From the NCBI RefSeq assembly GCF_017834145.1, contig NZ_JAFIDA010000001.1, forward strand, positions 434,001-498,000: a stretch of DNA of 64,000 nucleotides, written 5' to 3'. This stretch comes from Leucobacter exalbidus. GTDB lineage: Bacteria; Actinomycetota; Actinomycetes; Actinomycetales; Microbacteriaceae. The notes under the pieces are model-generated. The model was not told the origin of the DNA. It searched no databases and saw nothing but the letters and a program-made list of their open reading frames with translations. Numbering within the stretch: the stretch's first letter is position 1; each line of letters starts with the position of its first letter. Position numbers and translations under genes: made by a program. This document shows positions 27,020 to 36,673 of the stretch, piece by piece.

Positions 27020-27296
27020 CTCGTCCTCCCGTTCCTCGTCCGATATATGTTCACTTCCTATCCAATCACTCATCACCCAAATGCGCGATTTTTCGTGGGC
27101 CTGGTTCGCTGTGCGCGTAGTGTGACCACCCTTGCCGGCAGCATTTAGGTCTTGGGGTGACCGCTTTTGGGTGTTGCCTGACCCTGCGATGTGTATAGCG
27201 CACTCGAAAGTTTGTACGCGCCGAGCCCGCGGCCAGCCAATGTCGGCGGTGTCAATTAGGCTAGAGAAGTCAACGTCTAATAAGGAGATCCGCCGA

Positions 27297-29432
27297 GTGG
27301 CCGAACAGAACACAGCTTCAGGTGCATCGAAGACCGCAGCATCAGAGTCGAATTATTCGGCCAGGCACCTCACGGTCCTCGAGGGGCTCGAAGCGGTGCG
27401 CAAGCGCCCGGGCATGTACATCGGCACCACCGATTCTCGCGGCCTCATGCACTGCCTGTGGGAGATCATCGACAACTCGGTCGATGAGGCCCTCGCCGGC
27501 CACGGCAACGAGATTGGCATCACGCTGCACGCTGACGGCAGCGTGACCGTGACCGATAAGGGCCGCGGCGTGCCCGTCGACATTGAGCCCAAGAGTGGGC
27601 TGAGCGGCGTTGAGCTCGTGTTCACGAAGCTGCACGCCGGCGGCAAGTTCGGCGGGGGAGGCTACGCCTCCTCTGGTGGCCTGCACGGTGTGGGTGCTTC
27701 GGTCGTCAACGCACTCTCCTCACGTCTCGACGTCGAGGTGGATCGCGCCGGTAAGACCTGGGCCATGTCATTCAGGCACGGTGAGCCCGGCGAGTTCGCG
27801 GGCGAGGGCCCCGAGAGCGCGTTCACCCCGTACGACAACGCCTCGCAGTTGCGCCTCGTGGGCAAAGCAAAGCGCGGGGTCACCGGTACGCGGGTGCGCT
27901 ACTGGGCCGACCCACAGATCTTCTTGGCGACGGCGCGCTTCGAGCCCGAGTCGCTCATCGCGCGCGCCCGACAGACTGCCTTCTTGGTGCCCGGTTTGGC
28001 CATTGAGATTCGCGATGAACGACCCGAGGGTCTTGACGAGGCTGGCGCACCCACGGTGCACTCATTCTCCTACGAGGGTGGGCTCTCTGAGTTCGTTGAG
28101 TTTCTGTCAACCGATTCGCCGCTCACCGACACGTGGCGCATCACCGACGAGGGCAAGTTTAAAGAGACCGTTCCCGTGATGGATGAGGTCACCGGTCACC
28201 TCGTTTCACGCGAGGTCGAGCGCAACTGCGAGGTCGACATTGCGCTGCGCTGGGGCACCGGCTACGACACCTCGGTGCAGAGCTTCGTCAACATTATTTC
28301 AACGCCCAAGGGCGGCACCCACCTGGCCGGCTTCGAGCAGGGCATCACCAGGTTCTTCCGCAAGCAGATCGAAACAAACGCGCGCAAGCTGAAGGCTGGC
28401 ACCGATAAGCCCGATAAGGATGACCTGCTCACCGGGTTGACCGCGGTGGTCACCGTGCGCGTGCCCGAGCCCCAGTTTGAGGGACAGACCAAAGAGGTGC
28501 TCGGCACCGCTGCGGTGCGGGCGATCGTGTCGAAGGCCATCGTCAAGGGCCTCACCGAACGCTTCGAATCGGTCAAGAAGGCCGACCGTGCCCAAACCGG
28601 TGCCCTGCTTGAAAAGATGGTCTCCGAGATGAAGGCGCGCATCTCCCTACGCGCGCAGCGCGACACCGCACGGCGTAAGAGCTCGCTCGAGAGTTCCTCG
28701 CTTCCGGCCAAGCTCATCGATTGCCGCTCCAAGAAGGTCGCAGAGACTGAGATCTTCATCGTGGAGGGCGACAGCGCGCTCGGCACCGCGCGCCCCGCAC
28801 GCGACAGCGAATTTCAGGCGCTCCTGCCCATTCGCGGCAAGATCCTCAACGTACAAAAAGCGTCGGTCGCCGAGATGCTCAACAACCTCGAGTGCGGCTC
28901 GATCATTAAGGTGATCGGCGCGGGCTCTGGGCGTGACTTCGATCTCGAATCGGCGCGGTACGGCAAGGTGATTTTGATGAGCGACGCCGACGTCGACGGC
29001 GCCCACATTCGCACCCTGCTGCTCACCCTGTTCTTCAGGTACATGCGCCCGATGCTTGAGGCCGGTCGCGTCTACGCCGCCGTGCCGCCGCTGCACCGCG
29101 TGATCATTCAGCACGCCGGCCGCAAGGCAAACGAGACGGTATACACGTACAGCGAACAAGAGCTGAACAAGCTGCTGGCCGACCTGCGCAAGCGCGGCAA
29201 GAAGTACCAAGAGCCGATTCAGCGCTACAAGGGTCTGGGTGAAATGGACGCCGATCAGCTGGCCGAAACCACGATGGATCGTGAACACCGCACACTGCGC
29301 CGGGTGCGCCTCGAAGACGCCCACGCAGCGTCGGCGATGTTTGAGCTGCTGATGGGCAACGATGTCGCCCCGCGCAAGGAGTTCATCATCGACAACGCCG
29401 ACGACATGGATCGCGACCGCATCGACGCATGA
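27297..29432 (+). CDS. parE: DNA topoisomerase IV subunit B
   Basis: A 711-residue type IIA topoisomerase ATPase subunit. GHKL motifs RKRPGMYIG, EIIDNSVDEAL and GLHGVGASVVNALS; TOPRIM motifs EGDSALGTAR, LPIRGKILN and DADVDGAHIRTLLLT. EGDSALGTA instead of EGDSAGGSA marks the actinobacterial second GyrB/ParE group. I chose the GTG at 27297, preceded by AAGGAG; the preceding in-frame sequence is not protein-like. Convergent with parC, with which it forms a heterotetramer. Confidence 0.93.
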   Translation: MAEQNTASGASKTAASESNYSARHLTVLEGLEAVRKRPGMYIGTTDSRGLMHCLWEIIDNSVDEALAGHGNEIGITLHADGSVTVTDKGRGVPVDIEPKSGLSGVELVFTKLHAGGKFGGGGYASSGGLHGVGASVVNALSSRLDVEVDRAGKTWAMSFRHGEPGEFAGEGPESAFTPYDNASQLRLVGKAKRGVTGTRVRYWADPQIFLATARFEPESLIARARQTAFLVPGLAIEIRDERPEGLDEAGAPTVHSFSYEGGLSEFVEFLSTDSPLTDTWRITDEGKFKETVPVMDEVTGHLVSREVERNCEVDIALRWGTGYDTSVQSFVNIISTPKGGTHLAGFEQGITRFFRKQIETNARKLKAGTDKPDKDDLLTGLTAVVTVRVPEPQFEGQTKEVLGTAAVRAIVSKAIVKGLTERFESVKKADRAQTGALLEKMVSEMKARISLRAQRDTARRKSSLESSSLPAKLIDCRSKKVAETEIFIVEGDSALGTARPARDSEFQALLPIRGKILNVQKASVAEMLNNLECGSIIKVIGAGSGRDFDLESARYGKVILMSDADVDGAHIRTLLLTLFFRYMRPMLEAGRVYAAVPPLHRVIIQHAGRKANETVYTYSEQELNKLLADLRKRGKKYQEPIQRYKGLGEMDADQLAETTMDREHRTLRRVRLEDAHAASAMFELLMGNDVAPRKEFIIDNADDMDRDRIDA

Positions 29433-29480
29433 CGCGGGCCTTCTGCCCGCGTCACGGCGCCTCGCAGCGCTGACGACAGC

Positions 29481-29519
29481 AAACGGCGCTTCCCAGCATC
29501 ATGCTGGGAAGCGCCGTTT
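29481..29519. terminator. Hairpin 3' of parE
   Basis: A 19-bp inverted repeat (AAACGGCGCTTCCCAGCAT and complement) with a single central base, so the terminal few pairs open as the loop. Confidence 0.85.
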
Positions 29520-29556
29520 CGGTTTGAGTGTGCCGCTTCGCAGTGAGCTGCTTCGC

Positions 29557-29597
29557 CCGGTGTGGGCTGTCCATCAGGCGATGACAGCCCACACCGG
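29557..29597. terminator. Hairpin 3' of parC
   Basis: A 15-bp stem CCGGTGTGGGCTGTC and complement around an 11-nt loop, 10 bp beyond the parC stop codon. Confidence 0.8.
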
Positions 29598-29607
29598 CAG
29601 TACTGGG

Positions 29608-32082
29608 TTAGGGAGCGACGCCCACATAGGCGGCCGCGCCGTCGAGCGGGGTGCCCGAGCCGTCGCGTTTGCCCAGTTCGGTGGGCAGCTTACGTGCCGC
29701 CCCGTCAAGTGACAGCGCGCGCGGTTCGCCCGCGCCCACCCACGCACATGAGATCTGGTCTTCCCATTTCAAGAATCGCTGCACACGCACGCCACCCGTG
29801 GCCCGGCCCTTGGCGGGAATCTCGGCCCAGTCGGTGACCTTCGCGGTGGCGACATCGGTGCCGGGCAGCGTGATGGAGCTGTCTGCCACGGTCACGACTC
29901 GCGCCTCAACACCCTCGGGCACTGCGCCGGCAAACACCACGCGGGCTTCTGCGCCCAGTTTGATGCCCGTCATACCCGCGGCGGGCCGGCCCTGCGCACG
30001 CACGGTCGCCGCGGGGAACCGCAGCAGCTGCGCCTCGCTGGTGACGACGGCGAACTCGGCCCCATCGGGGGCGGGGAACGCCGCGAGCAGCCGGTCGTCG
30101 CCCTTCAGCGTAATGACCTCGAACGTGGGCTTGGCGGGCAAATCACTCAGCACCACACGCTTCACCACGCCCTGGCTGGTGAACAAACCGATCAGGGCAT
30201 CAGATTCGAGGGGCACAATGCCCACGACGCTGAGCTTCTTGTCGGTGATGCCCAGGTAATCGAGCAGTTTCACACCCGCCGAGAAGGCGATGCTTGCGCC
30301 CGGCACGAGCGGCAGATCCACGGGGGTGAATCGCTGCAGCGTGCCGTCGCTGAGAATGGCGCCCAGTTCGCTGCGCACCGTCGCTTCAACGGTGGCCAGT
30401 ACGGCGCCGTGCTTCGTGGCGCGTGATGTTGATCGCGGCAGTTCGCCGCTCTCGGGGTCGCGGTCGACGCGCAACGCCCGGCCCGTGACCGACAGCATCA
30501 CGGCGCAGGGGGAGTCGGCAACCTCGAGTGACTTCGGGGCGGCGCCGGCACGCGCGGGGCGCATAACCGCACCCGTGAGCAGCGTACGCCGCGGTGTGCC
30601 ATACGTTTCGGCGACCTGATCGAGCTCGGTCGCGACCACTTTACGCAGGTTCGCTTCGCTCCCCAAGATCTCAAGCAGTTCGGCGATTTCCTTGCTGAGT
30701 TCGTCGCGTTCGGCTTCAAGCTCGACGCGCGAGAACTTCGTGAGCCGTCGCAGGCGCAGCTCGAGAATGTACTCGGCCTGTGCCTCTGACAGGTCAAACA
30801 CCTGCATCAGGCGTGAGCGCGCGCTGTCAGAGTCATCGCTGGCGCGAATCACCTGAATGACTTCATCAATGTCGAGGATCGCGATGAGCAGCCCCTCAAC
30901 GAGGTGCAGTCGATCGCGGCGCTTACGCAGCCTGAACTCGCATCGGCGGGTGATGACCGAGATGCGGTGATCTAGGAACACCCGCAGCATTTCCCGCAGC
31001 CCCAGGGTCTGCGGCTGGCCCTTGACGAGCGCGACCGAGTTGATGCTGAACGAGTCTTCGAGCGGGGTGTACCGGTAGAGCGCTTCGAGCACCGCTTCGG
31101 GTGAGAACCCGGTCTTGAGCGTGATCACGAGCCGCATACCGTTTTTGCGGTCGGTGAGATCAGCGACGTCAGAAATGCCCGACAGCTTCTTCGCGTCAAC
31201 ACCCTGCTTGATCTTCTCGATCACGCGCTCGGGGCCAACGAGATAGGGCAGTTCAGTCACGACGAGGCCGGTGCGGCGCGGGCCGAGCTGTTCCACCGAC
31301 ACCTTGGCGCGGGTGCGGAAGGCGCCACGGCCGGTGCGGTAGGCATCCTTAATGCCGTCGAGCCCAACGATCGTGCCGCCGCCGGGCAGGTCGGGCCCGG
31401 GGATAAACTCCATTAGCTCTTCGACCGTGGCGCGCGGGTTTGAGAGCAGGTGCTTGGCGCCGTCAACGACCTCGATGAGGTTGTGGGGAGCGAGGTTGGT
31501 CGCCATGCCCACCGCGATACCGCTCGCCCCGTTCACGAGCAGGTTGGGAATCGCCGAGGGCAACACCTCGGGCTGCATGATCTGGTTGTCGTAGTTCGGC
31601 ACGAAATCGACAACGTCTTCGTCAAGCGAGTCAGTCATGGCGATCGCCGCGCCCGCCAGGCGAGCCTCGGTGTATCGCGACGCGGCCGGGCCGTCATCGA
31701 GCGAACCAAAGTTGCCGTGGCCGTCAATGAGCGGCAACCGCAGGGCAAAGTCTTGTGCAAGGCGCACGAGCGCATCGTAGATCGAGGCGTCGCCGTGTGG
31801 GTGGAGCTTACCCATCACTTCGCCGACCACGCGCGCCGATTTCACGTGACCCTTCTCGGGCTTCAGGCCCATATCTTGCATCATAAAGAGGATGCGGCGC
31901 TGTACCGGCTTCATGCCGTCGCGCGCATCGGGCAGGGCGCGCGAGTAAATCACCGAGTAGGCGTACTCGAGAAACGAGCCCTCCATCTCTTGCGAGATAT
32001 CGATGTCCTCGATGCGTTCGCCCGGGGCTTCGTGAGGGTGTGCGGGCGTGACTGCAGAGGTGTTATTCGGGACGTCGGTCAT
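29608..32082 (-). CDS. parC: DNA topoisomerase IV subunit A
   Basis: An 824-residue GyrA/ParC-family breakage-reunion subunit. The catalytic tyrosine lies in AASRYTEARL near residue 136; quinolone-region KSARVVGEVMGKLHPHGD precedes it. The six-bladed C-terminal domain lacks the QRRGGKG GyrA box, which together with the ParE partner supports topoisomerase IV over gyrase. The start ATG (32082) has no Shine-Dalgarno and lies 9 bp from the divergent phosphodiesterase start, so the mRNA may be leaderless. Confidence 0.92.
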   Translation of the reverse strand: MTDVPNNTSAVTPAHPHEAPGERIEDIDISQEMEGSFLEYAYSVIYSRALPDARDGMKPVQRRILFMMQDMGLKPEKGHVKSARVVGEVMGKLHPHGDASIYDALVRLAQDFALRLPLIDGHGNFGSLDDGPAASRYTEARLAGAAIAMTDSLDEDVVDFVPNYDNQIMQPEVLPSAIPNLLVNGASGIAVGMATNLAPHNLIEVVDGAKHLLSNPRATVEELMEFIPGPDLPGGGTIVGLDGIKDAYRTGRGAFRTRAKVSVEQLGPRRTGLVVTELPYLVGPERVIEKIKQGVDAKKLSGISDVADLTDRKNGMRLVITLKTGFSPEAVLEALYRYTPLEDSFSINSVALVKGQPQTLGLREMLRVFLDHRISVITRRCEFRLRKRRDRLHLVEGLLIAILDIDEVIQVIRASDDSDSARSRLMQVFDLSEAQAEYILELRLRRLTKFSRVELEAERDELSKEIAELLEILGSEANLRKVVATELDQVAETYGTPRRTLLTGAVMRPARAGAAPKSLEVADSPCAVMLSVTGRALRVDRDPESGELPRSTSRATKHGAVLATVEATVRSELGAILSDGTLQRFTPVDLPLVPGASIAFSAGVKLLDYLGITDKKLSVVGIVPLESDALIGLFTSQGVVKRVVLSDLPAKPTFEVITLKGDDRLLAAFPAPDGAEFAVVTSEAQLLRFPAATVRAQGRPAAGMTGIKLGAEARVVFAGAVPEGVEARVVTVADSSITLPGTDVATAKVTDWAEIPAKGRATGGVRVQRFLKWEDQISCAWVGAGEPRALSLDGAARKLPTELGKRDGSGTPLDGAAAYVGVAP

Positions 32083-32091
32083 AATGAAACA

Positions 32092-33318
32092 ATGCTATCG
32101 ATAGCCACTGACAACGGCGGGAGGCTTGCCGCGATTGCGCCAGCTGGCCTCGCTGCCCTCGCGCGCGGCCTGGGCCATGACCCCGCCGCCACCCTTGCCG
32201 ACGCATTTTCGCGTCCCATCAGCCCTGATGCACCGCAGCTGGGCGAGTTGCCCGCGATCAGGTCGTTCGTGATCATCGCGGTTGACGGGCTCGGGCACGC
32301 GAACCTCGGCGCGCGCATCGGCCACGCCCCGACGCTCGCCCGCATGCCCCGTAAGCGCATCGAGACGGTCGCTCCGTCGACGACGGGCGCGGCCCTCACC
32401 ACGTTGGTCACAGGCCAGCTGCCGGGCACACACGGCCTCCTGGGCTATCGCATCAGGCACCCTGAGCTGGGGCTGCGCACCACGCTCAGCGAGTGGGACG
32501 GCATCGACGATGTGCGTGCATGGCAACGTAGCGAGCCCCTGTTCCACGCGGCAGAGCGGCTTGGGGCGCAACCCTACGTGATCGGGCGCCCAGCGCACGC
32601 CGATAGCGGCCTGACGCGCGCAAATCTCTCGGGCGCCGAATATCTATCGGGCCAGCGCATCGAGGATCGGTTCGCTGAGGCGGCGCGCGTGGTGCGCGGC
32701 GGTGACCCGAGCTTTGTCTACCTGTACGTCGATGAGCTCGATCGTGCGGCCCACACCTATGGGTGGCAGAGCAACGAATGGGTGCGCAGGCTCGAGCAGC
32801 TCGATGCCTCGCTCGATGGCTTCTTGCGCACCCTGCCGGCTGATGTGGGCGTGGTGCTCACCGCAGACCACGGCATTATCGATGTCGCCGCACACGAGCA
32901 CATGATGCTCGACGCTGACCCCGCACTGATGCAGGGCGTCACCGAGGTCGGGGGAGAGCCCCGGTTTCGGTCGCTATACCTCGATGCGGGTGTCGATGCC
33001 ACGCAGGTGGCGCGGGCCTGGGCCGAGAACCAGGGAGCACTCGCCTGGGTGGGCACCCGCGAAGAATTTATTGCCACGGGCTGCTTCGGTGACGTCGACG
33101 CGCAGGCCGCAGCGCGCCTCGGCGATGTGCTCATCGCGGCACGCAAGCGCGTCGCGTACTACCTCTCCACCGATGACCCCGCGGCCCGCGACATGATCGG
33201 GCAGCACGGTTCATTCAGCGAGGAAGAGCGCGGCATCCCGCTCGCGCTCGGTGGCGCGCTCGTGGGCACCCCGTTTGCGTCGGTGGTGGCGCGGGCCGCA
33301 GCCACTTACGCGCGCTAA
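32092..33318 (+). CDS. Alkaline-phosphatase-superfamily phosphodiesterase/nucleotide pyrophosphatase
   Basis: A 408-residue type I phosphodiesterase/NPP-like protein. Metal and nucleophile motifs: AVDGLGHANLG near residue 63, PSTTGAALTTLVTGQLPGTHG near residue 95 with the probable nucleophile Thr, YVDELDRAAHTYG near residue 210, and LTADHGI near residue 258. No signal peptide, so cytoplasmic. The ATG at 32092 has no Shine-Dalgarno and is 9 bp from parC; the promoter must lie inside parC coding sequence. Substrate unknown. Confidence 0.9.
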   Translation: MLSIATDNGGRLAAIAPAGLAALARGLGHDPAATLADAFSRPISPDAPQLGELPAIRSFVIIAVDGLGHANLGARIGHAPTLARMPRKRIETVAPSTTGAALTTLVTGQLPGTHGLLGYRIRHPELGLRTTLSEWDGIDDVRAWQRSEPLFHAAERLGAQPYVIGRPAHADSGLTRANLSGAEYLSGQRIEDRFAEAARVVRGGDPSFVYLYVDELDRAAHTYGWQSNEWVRRLEQLDASLDGFLRTLPADVGVVLTADHGIIDVAAHEHMMLDADPALMQGVTEVGGEPRFRSLYLDAGVDATQVARAWAENQGALAWVGTREEFIATGCFGDVDAQAAARLGDVLIAARKRVAYYLSTDDPAARDMIGQHGSFSEEERGIPLALGGALVGTPFASVVARAAATYAR

Positions 33319-33354
33319 ACAAGCCTCGGGTGCCTGAGGGCGCCCGAGGCTTGT
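33319..33354. terminator. Bidirectional terminator
   Basis: ACAAGCCTCGGG pairs with CCCGAGGCTTGT; the 12-nt spacer can extend the helix. Located at the phosphodiesterase stop, between convergent genes. Confidence 0.82.
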
Positions 33355-33387
33355 GGCCGCGGTGAGATCGAGATCTGGGATCCGGAT

Positions 33388-34962
33388 CTAGGTTGCAGGG
33401 TCCTCGTCACTTCGCGTGCCGAACAAAATATCGTCCCAGCTGGGAATCGATGCGCGACCCTTTTTGGGCGCGCGCGCATCAGCTGCGGCATCGGCCGGCG
33501 GGGCAGCGGTGACGTTGGTCAGCGCGGGGGTTGCCGCGAGCGTCACGGGCACCAGTGATTTGGGCTGAGCCGGCGCTGCGGGCTCAGCGGGCGCCGCCTG
33601 GGCATCGCGGCTCGTGTCGCTGTCGCTCGCCAGGCTGTCGGGCGTGACACCCGAGGCAACTCCGGCACCACCCCAGATGCTGCGTGACTTCTTCAGGCCG
33701 CGCAGCGGTGCCGCGTCAGCCGGCACCGTCTCGACCGTGGCGGGCGCCTCAGGGCGCGGCGCGGTCGGCTGAGATGCCTGCGCCGGCGTCTGAATGGGCG
33801 TCGTATCGGTGTTGTCGGGCGCCTTCACCTCGGCCAGCTTGCGCTCGCCTCGGCGACGACGCAGCGCATCGAGCAGATCGGCCGTCTGGCTGAAGTCCAC
33901 GGGGCCCGAGTCGTCGCTCTTAATCGCGCGCTGGTCAATCTCGCGGCGCCGCGCATACTCGGCGTTAGCGTCGAGCGGAGCAGCGGGCTTCGAGATCCGC
34001 TTGGGCAGGGGAGCTGGAGCAACAGGGGCACCCTTGGCGACCTTCGCGGGCTGCTCAGCGTTCACCCGAGCCGCCGTAAAGACGTTGTTCACCGGGGCGG
34101 CTGGGGGAGCCGCCGGGCTCGCCACAGCGGCTGGAGCGTGAGGGGCCGCAGCAGGCTTCGGGCGCGTCTGAGCGGCGTCATCGCCCGCGGGCTTCTCGCT
34201 CTTCGAATCGCTCTTCGCCTCGGGCTTCGCCTGTGCTGGCGTCGTTGACTGAGCCGCCGTTGCGCGGTCAGCAGCAGCCACCGCGGGCGTGAGGGGCGCG
34301 GGCGCCGGGCGCGACTGGGCGGGGCTATCGCTCTGCGGTTCGCTGACCTCTGCGAACTGAGAGGTACGGTCGCCGTTATCCACGGCACGCAGCTTCGGAA
34401 TCAGCCGGTCACCGACATCGCCCTGCTTAGACATGCTCACCGCATCAGAGTTGATCGGTGCAAGGGTTTGCTTGCGGTGATCAAAGCTCCACAGTGCGCG
34501 ATGGGCAACGTCACGAGAAATAAATTCGAGGCTGATCAACCAGCCCGTCTCTTCGTCTCGCCACGCTGACCAGTCGGTGGCTTCAGCTTCGAGCACGATG
34601 AGCCGTTCGGCAATCACCGCACCAAACTGCTGATCGCTGTCATCATTGGCATCCGTGCGCACGGGGATGGCGTGGGCACGGTCAAGAATGTAGCGGCGCT
34701 CTGCGAGCACCGGTTCCTCATACCGCTCAATGTCTGCCTCTTCGAGGCCGGTCATGGCGGCAATTTCGGCACGCGATTTTCCGGCGCGCACCAGCGACTG
34801 GATCTCGCGAGGGCGCACACGGCCCGTCTCGCGTTCCTTACGACTGGCGTGCTTGAGTTCAGACATCAGCAGATCGTCAATCACCAGTCGGAATTCATCG
34901 TCGCTCGCGTTCGCGAGAATCAGCGATCGCTCTTCGCGTCGCACAAAACGCAGCTCGTTCAT
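33388..34962 (-). CDS. sepH: Septation protein SepH (DUF3071)
   Basis: A 524-residue protein. The N-terminal ~200 residues are the conserved DUF3071 domain with its HTH-like part (RPREIQSLVRAGKSRAEIA); the remaining ~320 residues are Ala/Pro-rich, low in complexity and presumably disordered, ending in a short conserved tail (GRASIPSWDDILFGT). In Streptomyces SepH stimulates FtsZ assembly at division sites. I chose the ATG at 34962, after GAAGGGAG at 7 bases. Divergent from the DUF4193 gene. Confidence 0.9.
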   Translation of the reverse strand: MNELRFVRREERSLILANASDDEFRLVIDDLLMSELKHASRKERETGRVRPREIQSLVRAGKSRAEIAAMTGLEEADIERYEEPVLAERRYILDRAHAIPVRTDANDDSDQQFGAVIAERLIVLEAEATDWSAWRDEETGWLISLEFISRDVAHRALWSFDHRKQTLAPINSDAVSMSKQGDVGDRLIPKLRAVDNGDRTSQFAEVSEPQSDSPAQSRPAPAPLTPAVAAADRATAAQSTTPAQAKPEAKSDSKSEKPAGDDAAQTRPKPAAAPHAPAAVASPAAPPAAPVNNVFTAARVNAEQPAKVAKGAPVAPAPLPKRISKPAAPLDANAEYARRREIDQRAIKSDDSGPVDFSQTADLLDALRRRRGERKLAEVKAPDNTDTTPIQTPAQASQPTAPRPEAPATVETVPADAAPLRGLKKSRSIWGGAGVASGVTPDSLASDSDTSRDAQAAPAEPAAPAQPKSLVPVTLAATPALTNVTAAPPADAAADARAPKKGRASIPSWDDILFGTRSDEDPAT

Positions 34963-35198
34963 CGGCGCGCTCCCTTCCGTGGTTCGCGAACAAGATTGGC
35001 ACATGACGTGGTAGAAAACACGCATTGACGCGGCGCGTGAGCAACATACGTCTCGATTTTGGTTACTGTGACTTCGCCCCACACTACGCGCACAGTGAAC
35101 TCACTGTCTCAGAGTTTGCGCAAAGGGGCAGATATAGGGCAGACTATGGCCGCTCGAGACTTGAGGTGCCGACACACGGCACGGGATTGCAGGAGAGA

Positions 35199-35489
35199 AT
35201 GGCCACCGATTACGACGCCCCGCGCAAGACAGAAGAAGACGCCGAATCAATTGAGGCGTTGAAGGAGCGCGGCCCCGTTAAGGGAGCCTCGGGTTCTGAC
35301 ACCGAGGACGCAGACAACCCGAGTTTCACGATGGGCGGAACTGATCTGTCTGACGTCGATCTCGACGTTGTTGTGCTGCCGCAGCAGGATAATGAGTTCA
35401 CGTGCGTGAGCTGCTTCCTGGTTCGCCACCGTTCACAGCTCGATCACCAGACCGACATTGGTCCGGTGTGCGCTGAGTGCTCAATCTAA
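35199..35489 (+). CDS. DUF4193 zinc-binding small protein
   Basis: A 96-residue DUF4193 protein with an acidic N-terminal half and a C-terminal zinc site made of CVSC and CAEC pairs (FTCVSCFLVRHRSQL, then GPVCAECSI). ATG 35199 follows AGGAGAGA. The stop codon lies inside the first of three hairpins. Actinobacteria-specific, function unknown; always close to sepH and dut. Confidence 0.92.
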   Translation: MATDYDAPRKTEEDAESIEALKERGPVKGASGSDTEDADNPSFTMGGTDLSDVDLDVVVLPQQDNEFTCVSCFLVRHRSQLDHQTDIGPVCAECSI

Positions 35490-35535
35490 ATCGCGCTAGC
35501 GATTTAGGCACGAAGCGCCGGCACTACAGTGCCGG
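35486..35535 (+). repeat. Two tandem hairpins after the DUF4193 gene
   Basis: Hairpin one (35486-35507): CTAAATCGC / GCGATTTAG, with a GCTA loop, overlapping the stop codon. Hairpin two (35518-35535): CCGGCACT / AGTGCCGG. Neither has a T-run. Confidence 0.6.
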
Positions 35536-35552
35536 GAGCGCTCAATGTGAAT

Positions 35553-35593
35553 CACGAAGGCCCGCGATGGAATTTCCATCGCGGGCCTTCGTG
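35553..35593. terminator. Bidirectional terminator between DUF4193 and DUF3093 genes
   Basis: Inverted repeat of about 20 bp per arm starting CACGAAGGCCCGCGATGGAA, with almost no loop in the linear sequence; the centre would open to form one. Confidence 0.88.
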
Positions 35594-35607
35594 TTGCTAC
35601 CTGCTGG

Positions 35608-36075
35608 TTACTTGCTGGCCTGAATGGCATCAATCAGCTTCTGCGGGTGCCTGGTCGTGATGATCCAATGCGGTGCCGGATCAGCCGGGTCAATGTTCTC
35701 AATACGTACCCCGCGGTGAATCCAGCCGCGCACGAGCATGAAGGTGCGTGCGTCGAGCCCCGGCCCGATCGCCTGGCGCAGTCCCTCTGATCCAAGAGCT
35801 TCTGCCTCACCCAGCTGCGCCACCGGAATACTCGCGTGGCCCGCCGTGAGCGTGCCGCCCTGCACCGTCACCACGGGGGCGAGCAGCAGCAGCGTAATCA
35901 CCGCGATCAGGTAGACCGCGATACCCACGGGCCAGGCGATCCCGCTCTCGATGGGGGTGATCACCAGGGCCACCGCCGGTATCGCCAGCACCAGGGCCAC
36001 AAAAATGCCTGGGCCTGGAACCAGGCGCTCTCGGTATGTGGTCTGCTGGGGCGTCGCTGCGGAGTCACTCGTCAT
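35608..36075 (-). CDS. DUF3093 membrane protein
   Basis: A 155-residue actinobacterial DUF3093 protein. Two membrane helices (about residues 22-42 and 49-70), then a small domain containing ARTFMLVRGWIHRGVRIEN and WIITTRHPQKLIDAI. I chose the ATG at 36075 (AGAGG upstream, tight spacing); a GTG at 36105 is possible. Lies between DUF4193 and the divergent dut, as in related genomes. Function unknown. Confidence 0.9.
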   Translation of the reverse strand: MTSDSAATPQQTTYRERLVPGPGIFVALVLAIPAVALVITPIESGIAWPVGIAVYLIAVITLLLLAPVVTVQGGTLTAGHASIPVAQLGEAEALGSEGLRQAIGPGLDARTFMLVRGWIHRGVRIENIDPADPAPHWIITTRHPQKLIDAIQASK

Positions 36076-36157
36076 ACCTCTAGTATCTCGCGCCTCACCT
36101 GACAATCCTGGTGACGGGGTACACCGTGCCCTGAGCCCGATCCGGTAACCTATTGGC

Positions 36158-36610
36158 GTGACTGATGTCGTAACTATTCCGTTCCTTGCCGAGAGTGCGC
36201 CGAGCTATGCGCACCATGATGATGCCGGCGCCGATTTACGCGCTTCCGAGGCGGTCTCGATTGCACCGGGGGCCCGCGCGCTCGTGGGCACGGGCGTCTC
36301 GATCGCGCTGCCCGAGGGCTACGCGGCGTTCGTGGTGCCGCGCAGCGGCCTGGCCGCGAAGCACGGCATCACCGTGTTGAACGCCCCCGGCACCGTTGAT
36401 GCTGGCTACCGCGGCGAGGTGAAAGTCACCCTGCTCAATACCGACCTTGAACGCCCGTTCGAGGTTGAACCAGGTGACCGCATCGCACAGGTCATCATCA
36501 TGCCCGTTTCACGCGCCGTATTTGTACCCGTGGCAGAGCTGCCCGAGAGCGCGCGCGGGGCGAACGGCTTCGGTTCAACCGGCATCCGCGACGGCGCTTC
36601 AGCCTCGTAG
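36158..36610 (+). CDS. dut: dUTP diphosphatase
   Basis: A 150-residue trimeric dUTPase (dUTP to dUMP + PPi). All five motifs are visible: AGADLRA, VPRSGLAAKHG, NAPGTVDAGYRGEV, PGDRIAQVIIM and the C-terminal GFGSTG. Start is a GTG. Keeps uracil out of DNA and supplies dUMP for thymidylate synthesis. It begins a plus-strand run that continues with DUF3710 and DUF3159. Confidence 0.97.
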   Translation: MTDVVTIPFLAESAPSYAHHDDAGADLRASEAVSIAPGARALVGTGVSIALPEGYAAFVVPRSGLAAKHGITVLNAPGTVDAGYRGEVKVTLLNTDLERPFEVEPGDRIAQVIIMPVSRAVFVPVAELPESARGANGFGSTGIRDGASAS

Positions 36611-36673
36611 GCGCACCCACTTACGCACGATCCATTCCGCCTCGAGCGGTATTTTCAGGAAGCGAAACAGAAC

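Noticed and set aside
31450-32091. 214-codon N-terminal extension of the phosphodiesterase
   Set aside because: It would lie entirely over parC in antisense and has no protein-family character; the enzyme begins naturally at 32092.
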